DNA from: Pseudomonadota bacterium
GTDB lineage: Bacteria; Pseudomonadota; Gammaproteobacteria; Acidiferrobacterales; UBA6901
Reading direction: 5' to 3'
NCBI GenBank assembly: GCA_021785795.1
Contig: JAJYEK010000082.1
Span: forward strand, 1 to 15,073
Length of the DNA stretch: 15,073 nt
The notes under the pieces are model-generated. The model was not told where the DNA came from. It ran no database searches and saw only the letters and a list, made by a program, of their open reading frames with translations. The position numbers and the translations under genes are program-made. Of this stretch, positions 7,223 to 13,973 are shown piece after piece. Positions within the stretch are counted from its first letter, which is position 1; every line of letters begins with the position of its first letter.

Positions 7223-7607
7223 AGGAACACCTCATGCATAGATCGCGCAGGTCGACCGCATAGAATGGCCAATAGACAGACCTAGCCACGTCACGTATTA
7301 AATGACCGCTTTTCCAAGGGGCCAGAATCGCAACTTTGCGGAATGCGCAACATTATGGTCCGAGGCATACAGTCCAACGGCAGTAGCTTGGCGTCGGTTC
7401 TTTCATTTCTACTCGGGCGCGGCCCAAAGCGGCGATGAATGTCCGATCACCGCGCTTTGTGTTGATTTGCGCCCCTCATTGACCCAAGATTTGCACAAAA
7501 CACTGACCATCTGACATTGTTCTAAGTCGTTGGGTACGTCAAATGATCTCACTCATTATGTTGGGTCAGGTTTTGATGCAAGAATATTTTCTTGGAGGGA
7601 GAATCCG
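7223..7607. other. Intergenic region between mob operon and SIR2/HEPN cargo
   Basis: These 385 bp mark a drop from high GC to a more balanced base composition, consistent with a junction between the mob backbone and inserted cargo. An open frame at 7302-7514 has no ribosome site and no recognisable features, so I did not call it. A frame upstream of the SIR2 gene could start at TTG 7530, but the strong ribosome site lies further down. The SIR2/HEPN promoter should lie here; none was convincing. Confidence 0.4.
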
Positions 7608-8642
7608 GTGACTAAGTCATCCAAAATAAAAAAGGCAAGGCTGCGCACGACAGCTAAACCGGTTAACTCTGGTCCACTTGTCATTGTACTTGGCGCTGGC
7701 GCAAGTCGCAGCGTCAGTTATGGTTCAAAGCAGGGATATCCGTCATTTCTTGATCATGATTTTTTTGATCTATTGCAACGCTGGAACGCGGACCACGGGA
7801 GCGATAAACACAGCACGGAAATCCGCTGGGTCTTAGACAAGATACGTGCGTTACCGAACGATTACTGGCGATCGATGGAAAAAGCCTTCTATACACTCCA
7901 TCTGCGTGCCCTTCTAGCTGAAAAGCTTGATCACGCTCCAACAATTGATTCCGATGATACGGTCGTCGGAAATTTTGCCGTAAGCGCGGAAACACTCTTG
8001 CGGGCAGCACATGGTAGAAAGATCTGCAATAACCACAAGGAGCTGCTTTCTAAGCTTACTCCTCAGGACACGATAATCACGTTCAACTATGACTTGGTTG
8101 TGGAGAGGGCAGTCAGAGAACGCTTGGAGCGAGATGGCAAAAATCTTGGTCCGTGGTTTTATGCACTCAATGGCACCAGCAAAGATCCGGACGGACCGCG
8201 TCTCATCAAATTGCACGGCAGCTCAAACTGGCAAATTGACGGGCAGCATCGTCTTAATGTTAGAACAAAGTCATGGCAAGATTTCGATGACGGACCAGGC
8301 TACCGCGCCGGTTCTGGAGAAGGAACAGAATTTCCTATTTTTCTTCCCTTCTGGGACAAACGAATCGAAATAGAACCCTGGTTGCGCCTTTGGAAGACTG
8401 CATATCAGGCACTAAGTACCGCAACCAGGATAATAGTATGGGGCTATTCACTACCTCCGACCGATATCAAAGCGCAACATCTGTTCTCCTTATCCCTAGG
8501 ATCGAAGAAAAACCTGAAGTTTTGCATCATTGATCCGGCGGCCGAGACACGGGAACGCTGGCGTCAATTGCTGCGGGATGCAACTTACTGGGAATATGAC
8601 AATATAAAGCAGTTTTTTAGCCAGAGGCCAAAATGGTGGTAA
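7608..8642 (+). CDS. SIR2-like domain protein, probable defence NADase
   Basis: This 344-residue protein starts at GTG 7608 behind GGAGGGAG (7594-7601). The frame is open further upstream to a TTG at 7530, but that start lacks a ribosome site. Sirtuin-fold landmarks are in order: VIVLGAGAS (25-33, the NAD-binding glycine motif), TIITFNYDLVVERAV (155-169, with the Asn-Tyr-Asp characteristic of SIR2_2-type domains), LIKLHGSSNW (199-208, with the conserved His203), IIVWGYSLP (275-283) and FCIIDP (305-310). Bacterial SIR2 domains of this class hydrolyse NAD+ during phage infection and cause abortive infection. There is no membrane segment. It is the first gene of a pair with the HEPN-type gene 79 bp downstream. 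The SIR2 fold is clear; the defence role is inferred from family and partner. Confidence 0.88.
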   Translation: MTKSSKIKKARLRTTAKPVNSGPLVIVLGAGASRSVSYGSKQGYPSFLDHDFFDLLQRWNADHGSDKHSTEIRWVLDKIRALPNDYWRSMEKAFYTLHLRALLAEKLDHAPTIDSDDTVVGNFAVSAETLLRAAHGRKICNNHKELLSKLTPQDTIITFNYDLVVERAVRERLERDGKNLGPWFYALNGTSKDPDGPRLIKLHGSSNWQIDGQHRLNVRTKSWQDFDDGPGYRAGSGEGTEFPIFLPFWDKRIEIEPWLRLWKTAYQALSTATRIIVWGYSLPPTDIKAQHLFSLSLGSKKNLKFCIIDPAAETRERWRQLLRDATYWEYDNIKQFFSQRPKWW

Positions 8643-8721
8643 AGAGGGGCAAGCATTTTGCGTACAGTACAGCGTGTTTGCGGAAGAAGACTAGTACTAC
8701 TCGCGAGAGGTTTTTCCGCAG

Positions 8722-9750
8722 GTGACTGACAGCGAATGGGCAGAATTACCGGAAAATATAAAGCATGCCATCGAGGCCGGATGGGAGTACGGCATGCCGC
8801 CAATGGCCTCGGCCTTATATAACCGTTGGTGGCAGCTCGAAACGTGGCTGCGGTCACTAGTTTACGTTGAGCTGAAGGCCGCGCTTGGAGGCGCGTGGGC
8901 AGACGCTTTGCCGAAACCGACGGAGTCGCGCCAACAACGTGAGCAAGGATTCCGATATATGGCGACCCCTGACGCGGCAAATCGGTTAGCCTATGCGGAC
9001 GTATCGGCGCTCTTCGGCATCATTCAAGATCACTGGAACCTGTTCGAATGCTCATTGCTTCCAAAAAACGTATGGACCGGTCGCGTGGAAGAGCTGCTTG
9101 CCATCCGCAATCGTATCAGCCATTGCCGGAGACCGCACACAGACGATCTTGTTCGTCTGGAGCAAACCCTCCGCGACTTGGAGGGTGGCGCTTTGATCGC
9201 CGCATCTGCATTCAATTGTCAGGAAGTTGCCGATGAGCGCTGGACGGATGTAGTGGTGGACGGATGGACACGTTGCAATCATGAAGATGCCCATCTGATT
9301 CAACACGCGGAACGGCAGTACAAGACGAAATTTAAACTCCGATGGTCCCGTCGTCCTTGGGCGCAGTCGCCTGCCGGAATGCATACCGTTAGTGGCGTTG
9401 CCGGCTATATTTGGCACGCCAATTGGTTTTTCAGAGAGGGCAGACCATTTGATCTTCGTCGATTCTGGCAGGATGTGGAGCACGACCTCGAAACTATTTT
9501 GCTGGTTTGTGCCGACAGTCCATCAACCGTCGAGGTATCGTTTTCAGCATTGGAGAATCCCCATACCATCGCTGACACAATAGGTGGCTGCTTTGATGCA
9601 GTCCTAATGAACTTGGGTCACGGTCATGCGTTAGAAGACTTCACACAATGGCGCAAACAATATGCCGATCTCGACCCGAGAATTCAGGTTGTGACACCTT
9701 GGTCCTTGATCGATGGATCGATACCCGACGTGTCGCTGTTCGGCGTTTAA
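8722..9750 (+). CDS. HEPN-motif protein with unknown C-terminal domain, SIR2 partner
   Basis: This 342-residue protein starts at GTG 8722, the only usable start after an in-frame TAG at 8692; the ribosome site is weak (GAGAGG about 11 nt upstream). The N-terminal 155 residues are helical. They include ALYNRWWQLETWLRSLVYVEL (31-51) and an HEPN RNase signature, AIRNRISHCR, with Arg129-Asn130 and His134 (Rx4H). The arrangement resembles Swt1-like HEPN domains, seen in defence proteins as RNases or as inactive partners. Residues 170-342 form a second domain rich in Trp and His that I cannot place. Spacing and shared composition indicate cotranscription with the SIR2 gene. It could be the sensor, a second effector RNase or a regulator. 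Confidence 0.75.
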   Translation: MTDSEWAELPENIKHAIEAGWEYGMPPMASALYNRWWQLETWLRSLVYVELKAALGGAWADALPKPTESRQQREQGFRYMATPDAANRLAYADVSALFGIIQDHWNLFECSLLPKNVWTGRVEELLAIRNRISHCRRPHTDDLVRLEQTLRDLEGGALIAASAFNCQEVADERWTDVVVDGWTRCNHEDAHLIQHAERQYKTKFKLRWSRRPWAQSPAGMHTVSGVAGYIWHANWFFREGRPFDLRRFWQDVEHDLETILLVCADSPSTVEVSFSALENPHTIADTIGGCFDAVLMNLGHGHALEDFTQWRKQYADLDPRIQVVTPWSLIDGSIPDVSLFGV

Positions 9751-9764
9751 CGGCCCTGTTAAAC
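9745..9764. repeat. Inverted repeat spanning the HEPN stop codon
   Basis: GTTTAAC-GGCCCT-GTTAAAC is a perfect 7-bp stem with a 6-nt loop, and the TAA stop of the HEPN gene lies within its left arm. It has no T run after it, so it is not a canonical terminator. It could slow or end transcription or protect the mRNA 3' end. Confidence 0.4.
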
Positions 9765-9857
9765 ACGGCTGTGCTGCTGGTCGCGGCTCTTGCAGTGGTT
9801 GCGGAAAGCGAGACTAAACTTGTTCAAGAATTTGTGTGAATCGTTTCGGTGACAGAT

Positions 9858-9977
9858 CTAGAGCACACTCTCCGCTGCATTTTCGAGACATGCTGCTTTG
9901 CGAACGGCCCCCTCAGTTTGGATCGCTCTGGCGATATACTCAATCTCTTTGAACCGAAGGCTGGTCTTCAGAGATGT
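9858..9977 (-). pseudogene. Possible gene fragment or orphan helical peptide
   Basis: Between an in-frame TAG (9978-9980) and a TAG at 9858 the minus strand reads 39 codons of convincing protein: LRFKEIEYIARAIQTEG followed by AVRKAACLENAAESVL. It is amphipathic and helical with balanced charges. No ATG, GTG or TTG start is available; only CTG could serve. It therefore looks like the 3' remnant of a decayed gene rather than an intact one. The rest of 9765-10086 holds nothing I recognise. Confidence 0.3.
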
Positions 9978-10086
9978 CTAGAGTGACCCTGCGCGCAGAA
10001 GGGTAGCGGTCCCAAAAGCCGACTGGAATTGCGTAGATGATTTCTCCGGATGCCATTATCTTAGACTAACGGTAATCCGAGAACGA

Positions 10087-10656
10087 TTATGGCTCCCGCA
10101 CGCATTCCTGTTGCCATTGCGCTGCCTGATGCGTCAAGAACGCTGCACGACGAAGCTCCAGGGCTCCAAGAAGGTCGTCGGAAAGTTCCCGACGACTAAT
10201 TATGGTGCATTGATTCAGCTGCCAGGCTACGCCAAGCCCTCGTTTCAAGCCGGGATATGCAACTGGCCCGTCTTCGTCTGCGAACAGTGATGCTGGCTCC
10301 ATTTTTGCCAGCGGCACGCGAACCCGCGTAAAGTGGCGCTTTGTCTGCAGAAGGCGATTTCGGATCTCCTCCGGCGTCTTTTCTGTGTCAGTACTAACGC
10401 GATCACACAGTGTGCGGACAAATTCGTACGCCCCTAAGACCCAAAGGTAAGACAGAGTTATGTGCTCATGAAGAACTGTGCTGTCTTCAGCAGTAAGGTT
10501 TCCGTCCAGAAATCGGTCAGGCCAGGTTTCATCGGCTTGGATTAGGCGAACGTCGAGACGCCCGAGCTGCTGGACCAACGGCATCATGTGCTGCTCGAAA
10601 CGCCCAATCCCGATTGAAACCTTAAGCCAGCGTTCCGCGCGCTCTTTAGCGTTCAA
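10087..10656 (-). CDS. Helical cytosolic protein of unknown function
   Basis: This 189-residue protein uses TTG at 10656, supported by a very strong ribosome site (GGAGGAGG, 10663-10670) six bases upstream. It is predominantly helical with no signal peptide or membrane segment. A hydrophobic aromatic helix, LSYLWVLGAYEFVRTL (68-83), is the most distinctive feature. A basic helix follows containing Arg101 and His108 in RLLQTKRH, which formally fits an Rx6H HEPN-type spacing but lacks other support. It faces the SIR2/HEPN pair convergently and shares its less GC-rich composition, so it may belong to the same cargo insertion. I do not recognise a family. Confidence 0.6.
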   Translation of the reverse strand: MNAKERAERWLKVSIGIGRFEQHMMPLVQQLGRLDVRLIQADETWPDRFLDGNLTAEDSTVLHEHITLSYLWVLGAYEFVRTLCDRVSTDTEKTPEEIRNRLLQTKRHFTRVRVPLAKMEPASLFADEDGPVAYPGLKRGLGVAWQLNQCTIISRRELSDDLLGALELRRAAFLTHQAAQWQQECVREP

Positions 10657-11069
10657 GACTATCCTCCTCCGCTCAATGCGTAATTACGTGGCCCCCGGAT
10701 CTCCGCGACTCGACACTCCCGAAGATCGCTAACATCTCTTCCGGGGCATCGTGGGTCTACCGTTTACTTCCATGGCCAATTGTATGCATTCGGCTTATTC
10801 CCTGAAATCCCTCCATTGGCTAACCGGTGCGTGTGCCAATGTCCGCAATGTGGCATGCTTCGCGTTTGGCGAAATCGGTCATTAACGCCACCTGCAGCGA
10901 TGGCCGACATCCCGCCATCGGTACCCGTAGTGATCACCACGATGAATGGGTTCCCGGCCTGAACGACCATTGACCCCCATTTCATCCAAAACGTTGATAC
11001 GGAAACCCGGTATCCGGCCACGTTGTCAAATGAAGAGGGAAACACACCCCAATCCGGACAGCCCTTTTT
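10657..11069. other. 413-bp gene-free stretch
   Basis: Apart from the ribosome site of the gene at 10087-10656, no feature is evident. A minus-strand open frame (10764-11045) lacks a ribosome site and has an implausible composition. The sequence around 10960-11020 (GGGGGTCAATGGTC, GGGTTTCCGTATC on the minus strand) has the look of insertion-sequence terminal words, but I could not establish a repeat pattern. It separates the cargo block from the replication genes. Confidence 0.35.
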
Positions 11070-11567
11070 TCATCCCTCATCTTTGCGGGTGGGCGATTTC
11101 AGCGCAGCACGCATTTTTTCCAGGTATTCCTTCCGCTGCTCCGGTGTCAACGCCGGCCGGGGCAGGGCGATATAGGCAAGCGCTGGGCGCGTGCGGGCTT
11201 CTTGGTGACAGAGCGGCACGCGCTTGGGCAAGCACATCGCGCGAAACTCAGGCAGGCTGGGGGGCCACTCAGCGCCGGATAGGATGCATTGTCGAAGACC
11301 CGCAGCCAATTGCGCTCCCGTGATTCCGCACAACCCGCCTGCCCAGGTGTGCGCGACATCCGTCAGCGATCCGTCCGGGTTCGCAGCACTTTCTCCGAAG
11401 GCCGCGGAAAACTTATGTCCGTAGAGGTGGGTCATCCGTTCCCAGAGGTTCACGATCCTTCGCGCAGTGAGACTGCTGGCGCTCCCGGCGCTCGAACTCG
11501 CGTCGTGCGGCGCTCGCTCTTTCTGCAAGACTGGGCCTGGGTGGATATGTTGACCGATGTGCCGCAT
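11070..11567 (-). CDS. Lambda P-like replication protein (helicase-loader type)
   Basis: This 165-residue protein starts at ATG 11567 behind GGAGGG with 7-nt spacing. The frame is open upstream but shows no other ribosome site. The core pattern LTARRIVNLWERMTHLYGHKF (33-53), then WAGGLCGITGAQLAAGLRQC (75-94) and WPPSLPEFRAMC (101-112) matches phage replication protein P and its relatives. These bring the host DnaB helicase to an origin bound by protein O. It is shorter than lambda P (233 residues), mainly at the N-terminus. It lies directly after the O-like gene and overlaps it by 155 bp in another frame, mirroring the O-P order of lambda. The C-terminus is basic (KSPTRKDEG). Confidence 0.75.
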   Translation of the reverse strand: MRHIGQHIHPGPVLQKERAPHDASSSAGSASSLTARRIVNLWERMTHLYGHKFSAAFGESAANPDGSLTDVAHTWAGGLCGITGAQLAAGLRQCILSGAEWPPSLPEFRAMCLPKRVPLCHQEARTRPALAYIALPRPALTPEQRKEYLEKMRAALKSPTRKDEG

Positions 11568-12273
11568 GGTGGGTCCCTCCGTGTCGGGATGGTGGAGAAG
11601 CCGTCCGCTCGCGGGCGATCCACGCCCGCCACTCCGCCTCCCACGATCGGCGAGGCCGGCGGGCCGTCCCGTAGGCTTTGAACCTGTCCGCAATGCGCTG
11701 GAGATCGCCCGCCAGGTCCGGGCGTGCTTGGTTCGCCCAGTCTTCCCAATCCCGGGGCAGGGTCCAGTGTTCAGGCAGGGGAGCGGAGGCGCCCGCGTCC
11801 TCCCCCGCGGGGTTCAATGGCTTCCTTTCCACCCCGGAGGCCTCAGCAGAACGGGTGGTTGCTCTCTCTTTTTCTCTTGTTTGTTCTATCTGTTTATTCT
11901 CTATAGCGTCGAAGAAACCGGCATCCGGCGAACCGGCATCCGGAAAACCGGAGTCCGGTTTTTGGACTCCGGTCGGCTGGGGGGTGTCGTAGACGAACGT
12001 CTGGGTCGACCAGCGACCGTATTGATCCTGTGTTTTGATGGTCCGGATGTATCCCGCTTCCCGCAGCTCCCGCAGTGCCGTCAGGATGGCGCCCCGTCCC
12101 TCCTGTCCCTCCCGGGCGAGGTCGGCGGCGGTCATCGGGAATCCGTCGGCATTGGACAGCAGCCGCACCAGCACCCCCCGGGCCCGATAGGACACCCGGC
12201 CATCCCGCGCCACCTCATTGCGGAGGGAGGTGTAATGGTTTTCTGGGCGCGGTGCGCGAATGATCCCGGTCAT
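11413..12273 (-). CDS. Lambda O-like replication initiator with internal iterons
   Basis: This 286-residue protein (lambda O is 299) has an N-terminal winged-helix domain (about 1-97): RVSYRARGVLVRLLSN, MTAADLAREG, AILTALRELREAGYIRTIK and QDQYGRW, typical of phage and plasmid initiators. A repetitive linker, KPDSGFPDAGSPDAGFFDA (105-123), is encoded by the DNA iterons. A charged stretch follows, then a C-terminal DnaT/O-like segment (LPRDWEDWANQARPDL, SWEAEWRAWIARE, 172-222). ATG 12273 follows GGGAGGGACG and overlaps the preceding stop by ATGA, so translation is coupled. The last 51 codons overlap the P-like gene. It should bind the iterons inside its own gene and recruit the P-like protein and DnaB. 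Confidence 0.75.
   Translation of the reverse strand: MTGIIRAPRPENHYTSLRNEVARDGRVSYRARGVLVRLLSNADGFPMTAADLAREGQEGRGAILTALRELREAGYIRTIKTQDQYGRWSTQTFVYDTPQPTGVQKPDSGFPDAGSPDAGFFDAIENKQIEQTREKERATTRSAEASGVERKPLNPAGEDAGASAPLPEHWTLPRDWEDWANQARPDLAGDLQRIADRFKAYGTARRPRRSWEAEWRAWIARERTASPPSRHGGTHHAAHRSTYPPRPSLAERASAARREFERRERQQSHCAKDREPLGTDDPPLRT
11865..11973. repeat. Iteron array with AT-rich flank inside the O-like gene; candidate origin
   Basis: AACCGGCATCCGG occurs at 11916-11928 and 11931-11943, and AACCGGAGTCCGG at 11946-11958, giving an exact 15-bp period. The third copy forms a perfect 10-bp inverted repeat with GGACTCCGGT (11964-11973), a fourth copy in opposite orientation. Immediately beyond, 11865-11908 is AT-rich and almost purely pyrimidine on the plus strand (purine on the gene strand), a likely unwinding element. 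In the direction of the gene the order is DNA-binding domain, iterons, AT-rich tract, C-terminal domain. That is exactly the order in the lambda O gene and origin. Confidence 0.7.
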
Positions 12274-12623
12274 CGTCCCTCCCGTTCCCCACCTGCCGCC
12301 TGCGTGCGGGACGTCAACCGGCCGTACCCCTCGAACAGATCCCCCTGGACCGCCGCCCTCGCCGCCGCGTGTCGGATCGCGGCCGGGTCATCGATCATCT
12401 GCCGCACGCGACGGGGTGTCACCCCGATGCGCTCAGCGATATCCGCGATGGAGGCACCCCCACGGGCGGCATCGATAAGCTGCCCGATCCGGCCCGGCAC
12501 GCCGCGCGGCAATTCGGGCCGCGGGCAGGGCTCGGTCTCCTCGGTGTCCGACAGAGCCGCGATCGCCTCGATCCGGTCCCAGCCGCCCGGCAGGGCGTCC
12601 GGATAGACGAAGCGCCGTCTCAT
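12270..12623 (-). CDS. Small helix-turn-helix protein of the replication operon
   Basis: This 117-residue protein starts at ATG 12623, which overlaps the stop of the preceding gene (ATGA), with GGAG about 10 nt upstream. A clear helix-turn-helix lies at about residues 57-78: GASIADIAERIGVTPRRVRQM. It resembles Hin/resolvase-type or primase-adjacent HTH motifs that bind DNA. The N-terminal half is unremarkable and the C-terminal end carries GDLFEGYGRLTSR. It in turn overlaps the initiator gene by 4 bp. The role is probably transcriptional control or assistance at the origin. No family is recognised beyond the HTH. Confidence 0.68.
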   Translation of the reverse strand: MRRRFVYPDALPGGWDRIEAIAALSDTEETEPCPRPELPRGVPGRIGQLIDAARGGASIADIAERIGVTPRRVRQMIDDPAAIRHAAARAAVQGDLFEGYGRLTSRTQAAGGEREGR

Positions 12624-12844
12624 GGTGTACCGCTCCGCGGACGACCCGGTCCGGACACGACGGGGCCGTGCGCTGCCGCTTCCGCTTGCTGCACGAGCCA
12701 CGCATCGATCTGCTCACCGGTCCAGCGCCGCAACCGACCGATGCGGATCGGTGCCGGCAACTCTCCGCGCGCAATCATCAATTCCGCCTGGCGGCGGCAA
12801 ATCTGCAGCCGGCTGCACCACTCTTCGATACCGAATGCCTGCAT
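12620..12844 (-). CDS. AlpA/excisionase-like DNA-binding protein
   Basis: This 74-residue protein starts at ATG 12844 after GGAGGAAACACC; an upstream in-frame ATG at 12874 lies in a hairpin and is not preferred. It has the winged-helix pattern of AlpA/Xis-type proteins: IEEWCSRLQICRRQAELM (6-23), then LPAPIRIGRLRRWTGEQIDAWL (29-50), with the typical Arg-Ile-Gly wing and Trp-containing last helix. Such proteins control excision or prophage and plasmid gene expression. It is the first gene of the coupled four-gene replication cluster. A perfect 9-bp inverted repeat lies 25 bp before its start. A second AlpA-like gene is at 14052. Confidence 0.78.
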   Translation of the reverse strand: MQAFGIEEWCSRLQICRRQAELMIARGELPAPIRIGRLRRWTGEQIDAWLVQQAEAAAHGPVVSGPGRPRSGTP

Positions 12845-12868
12845 GGTGTTTCCTCCGTGCTTGGTACA

Positions 12869-12891
12869 GGACACCCCGGCCTGGGGTGTCC
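12869..12891. promoter_or_regulatory. Perfect 9-bp inverted repeat before the replication cluster
   Basis: GGACACCCC-GGCCT-GGGGTGTCC lies 25 bp upstream of the ATG at 12844, between that gene and its upstream neighbour. On the minus strand it is not followed by T residues, so it is more likely an operator or a 5'-UTR hairpin than a terminator. On the plus strand it is followed by GTTCTTTGTT, so it might end antisense transcription. The 12892-13002 gap holds nothing else recognised. Confidence 0.5.
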
Positions 12892-13002
12892 GTTCTTTGT
12901 TAGTGGGAAGGATCTCGACCGACGGCTTGAGAACGTCGCCGGCTTGGTGAAGAGTCGGTGTCTGGTCGTCGATCAGGCACCGATGACCTCATGCCGAAGA
13001 AA

Positions 13003-13485
13003 TCAAATCTGCGCCAGGCGCAGCGCCGCCAGCACGGCTGCTGCTAACAGACCGCCCCCGACACCGAGAAAATACCGCACGCCATGACCGGCAAAGAACG
13101 TCGTCCCCGCGAAGACCATGAGCAGTCCCGGAATACCGCAGAGCAGGATCAGGTGTGTCAGTCGACGGGTTTTCTCAGTCCTCGCCCGCTCGATGCGGTC
13201 ATCACGCAGATTGAAGTGGCACTCGGTACATCGATCGGAGAATTTGTAGGTCAGCTCCTGACACTGGGGGCAGCGGAGGGTATCGGGGTGGTTGGGGTTT
13301 ACTTCTTTGCGTGCGTGAACGGTAAGGTCGCCGGCCACCTGGACGTTATGATGTCCCTGGATCTGCTGCTGGGGGCCGTCCTGCCTCGGAGTACCCCGCT
13401 CGGGCGGTGCTTCACCCTGTTTTTCCTGGATTTCTTCTTTCAGACGTGCCAGTTCTTCTTCCACCGTCCATGGTGTGCGGTTCAT
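13003..13485 (-). CDS. Zinc-ribbon protein with two membrane helices
   Basis: This 160-residue protein starts at ATG 13485 with AGGAGA upstream, 14 bp after the repressor stop, so the two are probably cotranscribed. In order it has an N-terminal charged helix (EEELARLKEEIQEKQ, 9-23) and a short Gly-His-His-Asn-Val-Gln-Val-Ala-Gly-Asp motif (44-53), reminiscent of beta-repeat tags in toxin- and defence-related proteins. A zinc ribbon follows, with CPQC at 72-75 and CTEC at 86-89, then two hydrophobic segments (about 110-130 and 138-157). It is likely an inner-membrane protein with a cytosolic zinc-binding region. No known function. Its pairing with a CI-like repressor suggests a lysogeny- or stability-related role, but that is inference. 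Confidence 0.7.
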   Translation of the reverse strand: MNRTPWTVEEELARLKEEIQEKQGEAPPERGTPRQDGPQQQIQGHHNVQVAGDLTVHARKEVNPNHPDTLRCPQCQELTYKFSDRCTECHFNLRDDRIERARTEKTRRLTHLILLCGIPGLLMVFAGTTFFAGHGVRYFLGVGGGLLAAAVLAALRLAQI

Positions 13486-13499
13486 CCGTGCTCTCCTGG

Positions 13500-13937
13500 T
13501 CAGGCAACGAGTTTCAACAGGGTTCGCAGCTTCGCTTTACTCAGTGTCTCCCCGGCCACCTCACTGAGGAGCTGGGATTTCTCATAGAGCAGGCCGATCA
13601 GTCGGGATTTGTGTTCGACCGACAGCGGTTTTTTGAGCCCGGCTTCGAACTTCTCCACCGCCTCGACCACCCGATCGAGCAATGGCTGATCCAGGCGCTT
13701 GCGGTGATCCTCCGCCAGCATCATGGTTCCCTCCCCGGTCAGGAGCCAGACCGGATCCACTCGGAATTGCTCGTAGAGTGCGTGCACCAGCACCACCGTG
13801 ATCTCCCGTTCGCCGCGCTCGTAGTTCTGGTAGCCGCGCAGCGACAGGCCCAGACGCTCCGCGATAGCGGTCTGGGAGAGGGCGAAGTGCGCACGCACCG
13901 CACCGACGCGCTCGTGATAAGAAAATGGCTCAGTCAT
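13500..13937 (-). CDS. CI-like XRE-family repressor
   Basis: This 145-residue protein has an N-terminal XRE helix-turn-helix (about 8-66): LSQTAIAERLGLSLRGYQNYERGEREI, then VHALYEQFRVDPVWLLTGEG, the last a signature of phage-type repressors. No Ser-Lys peptidase domain follows; the C-terminal half is helical (VVEAVEKFEAGLKK), so SOS cleavage is unlikely. An upstream ATG at 13946 overlaps the promoter -10 box and cannot be used. The ATG at 13937 falls at the predicted transcription start, making the mRNA leaderless, as lambda cI is from pRM. It probably represses its own promoter and the divergent genes. Confidence 0.85.
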   Translation of the reverse strand: MTEPFSYHERVGAVRAHFALSQTAIAERLGLSLRGYQNYERGEREITVVLVHALYEQFRVDPVWLLTGEGTMMLAEDHRKRLDQPLLDRVVEAVEKFEAGLKKPLSVEHKSRLIGLLYEKSQLLSEVAGETLSKAKLRTLLKLVA

Positions 13938-13944
13938 GCTTGAC

Positions 13945-13973
13945 ATGATACCCGAGTGTGCTTATCCTGTCAA
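13945..13973 (-). promoter_or_regulatory. Near-consensus sigma-70 promoter of the XRE repressor, leaderless
   Basis: On the minus strand a perfect -35 TTGACA (13973-13968) and a -10 TATCAT (13950-13945) are separated by exactly 17 bp. The expected start point, 7-8 bp after the -10, is 13937-13938, which is the A of the ATG at 13937 or the base before it. No ribosome site exists, in agreement with leaderless translation. Confidence 0.75.

Noticed and set aside
7302..7514. 70-codon plus-strand frame between the traM-like and SIR2 genes
   Set aside because: No ribosome site, no recognisable motif, unremarkable composition.
7530..7607. Longer N-terminus for the SIR2 protein from TTG 7530
   Set aside because: There is no ribosome site at 7530, whereas GGAGGGAG sits 6 nt before GTG 7608. 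The sirtuin fold begins after the later start.
10764..11045. Minus-strand 93-codon frame
   Set aside because: No ribosome site and an improbable residue mix. The DNA looks more like insertion-sequence terminal sequence, but that could not be established either.
11557..12606. Plus-strand open frame (349 codons) opposite the O-like and HTH genes
   Set aside because: Antisense to genes with recognisable domains and 4-bp coupled overlaps; no motif of its own.
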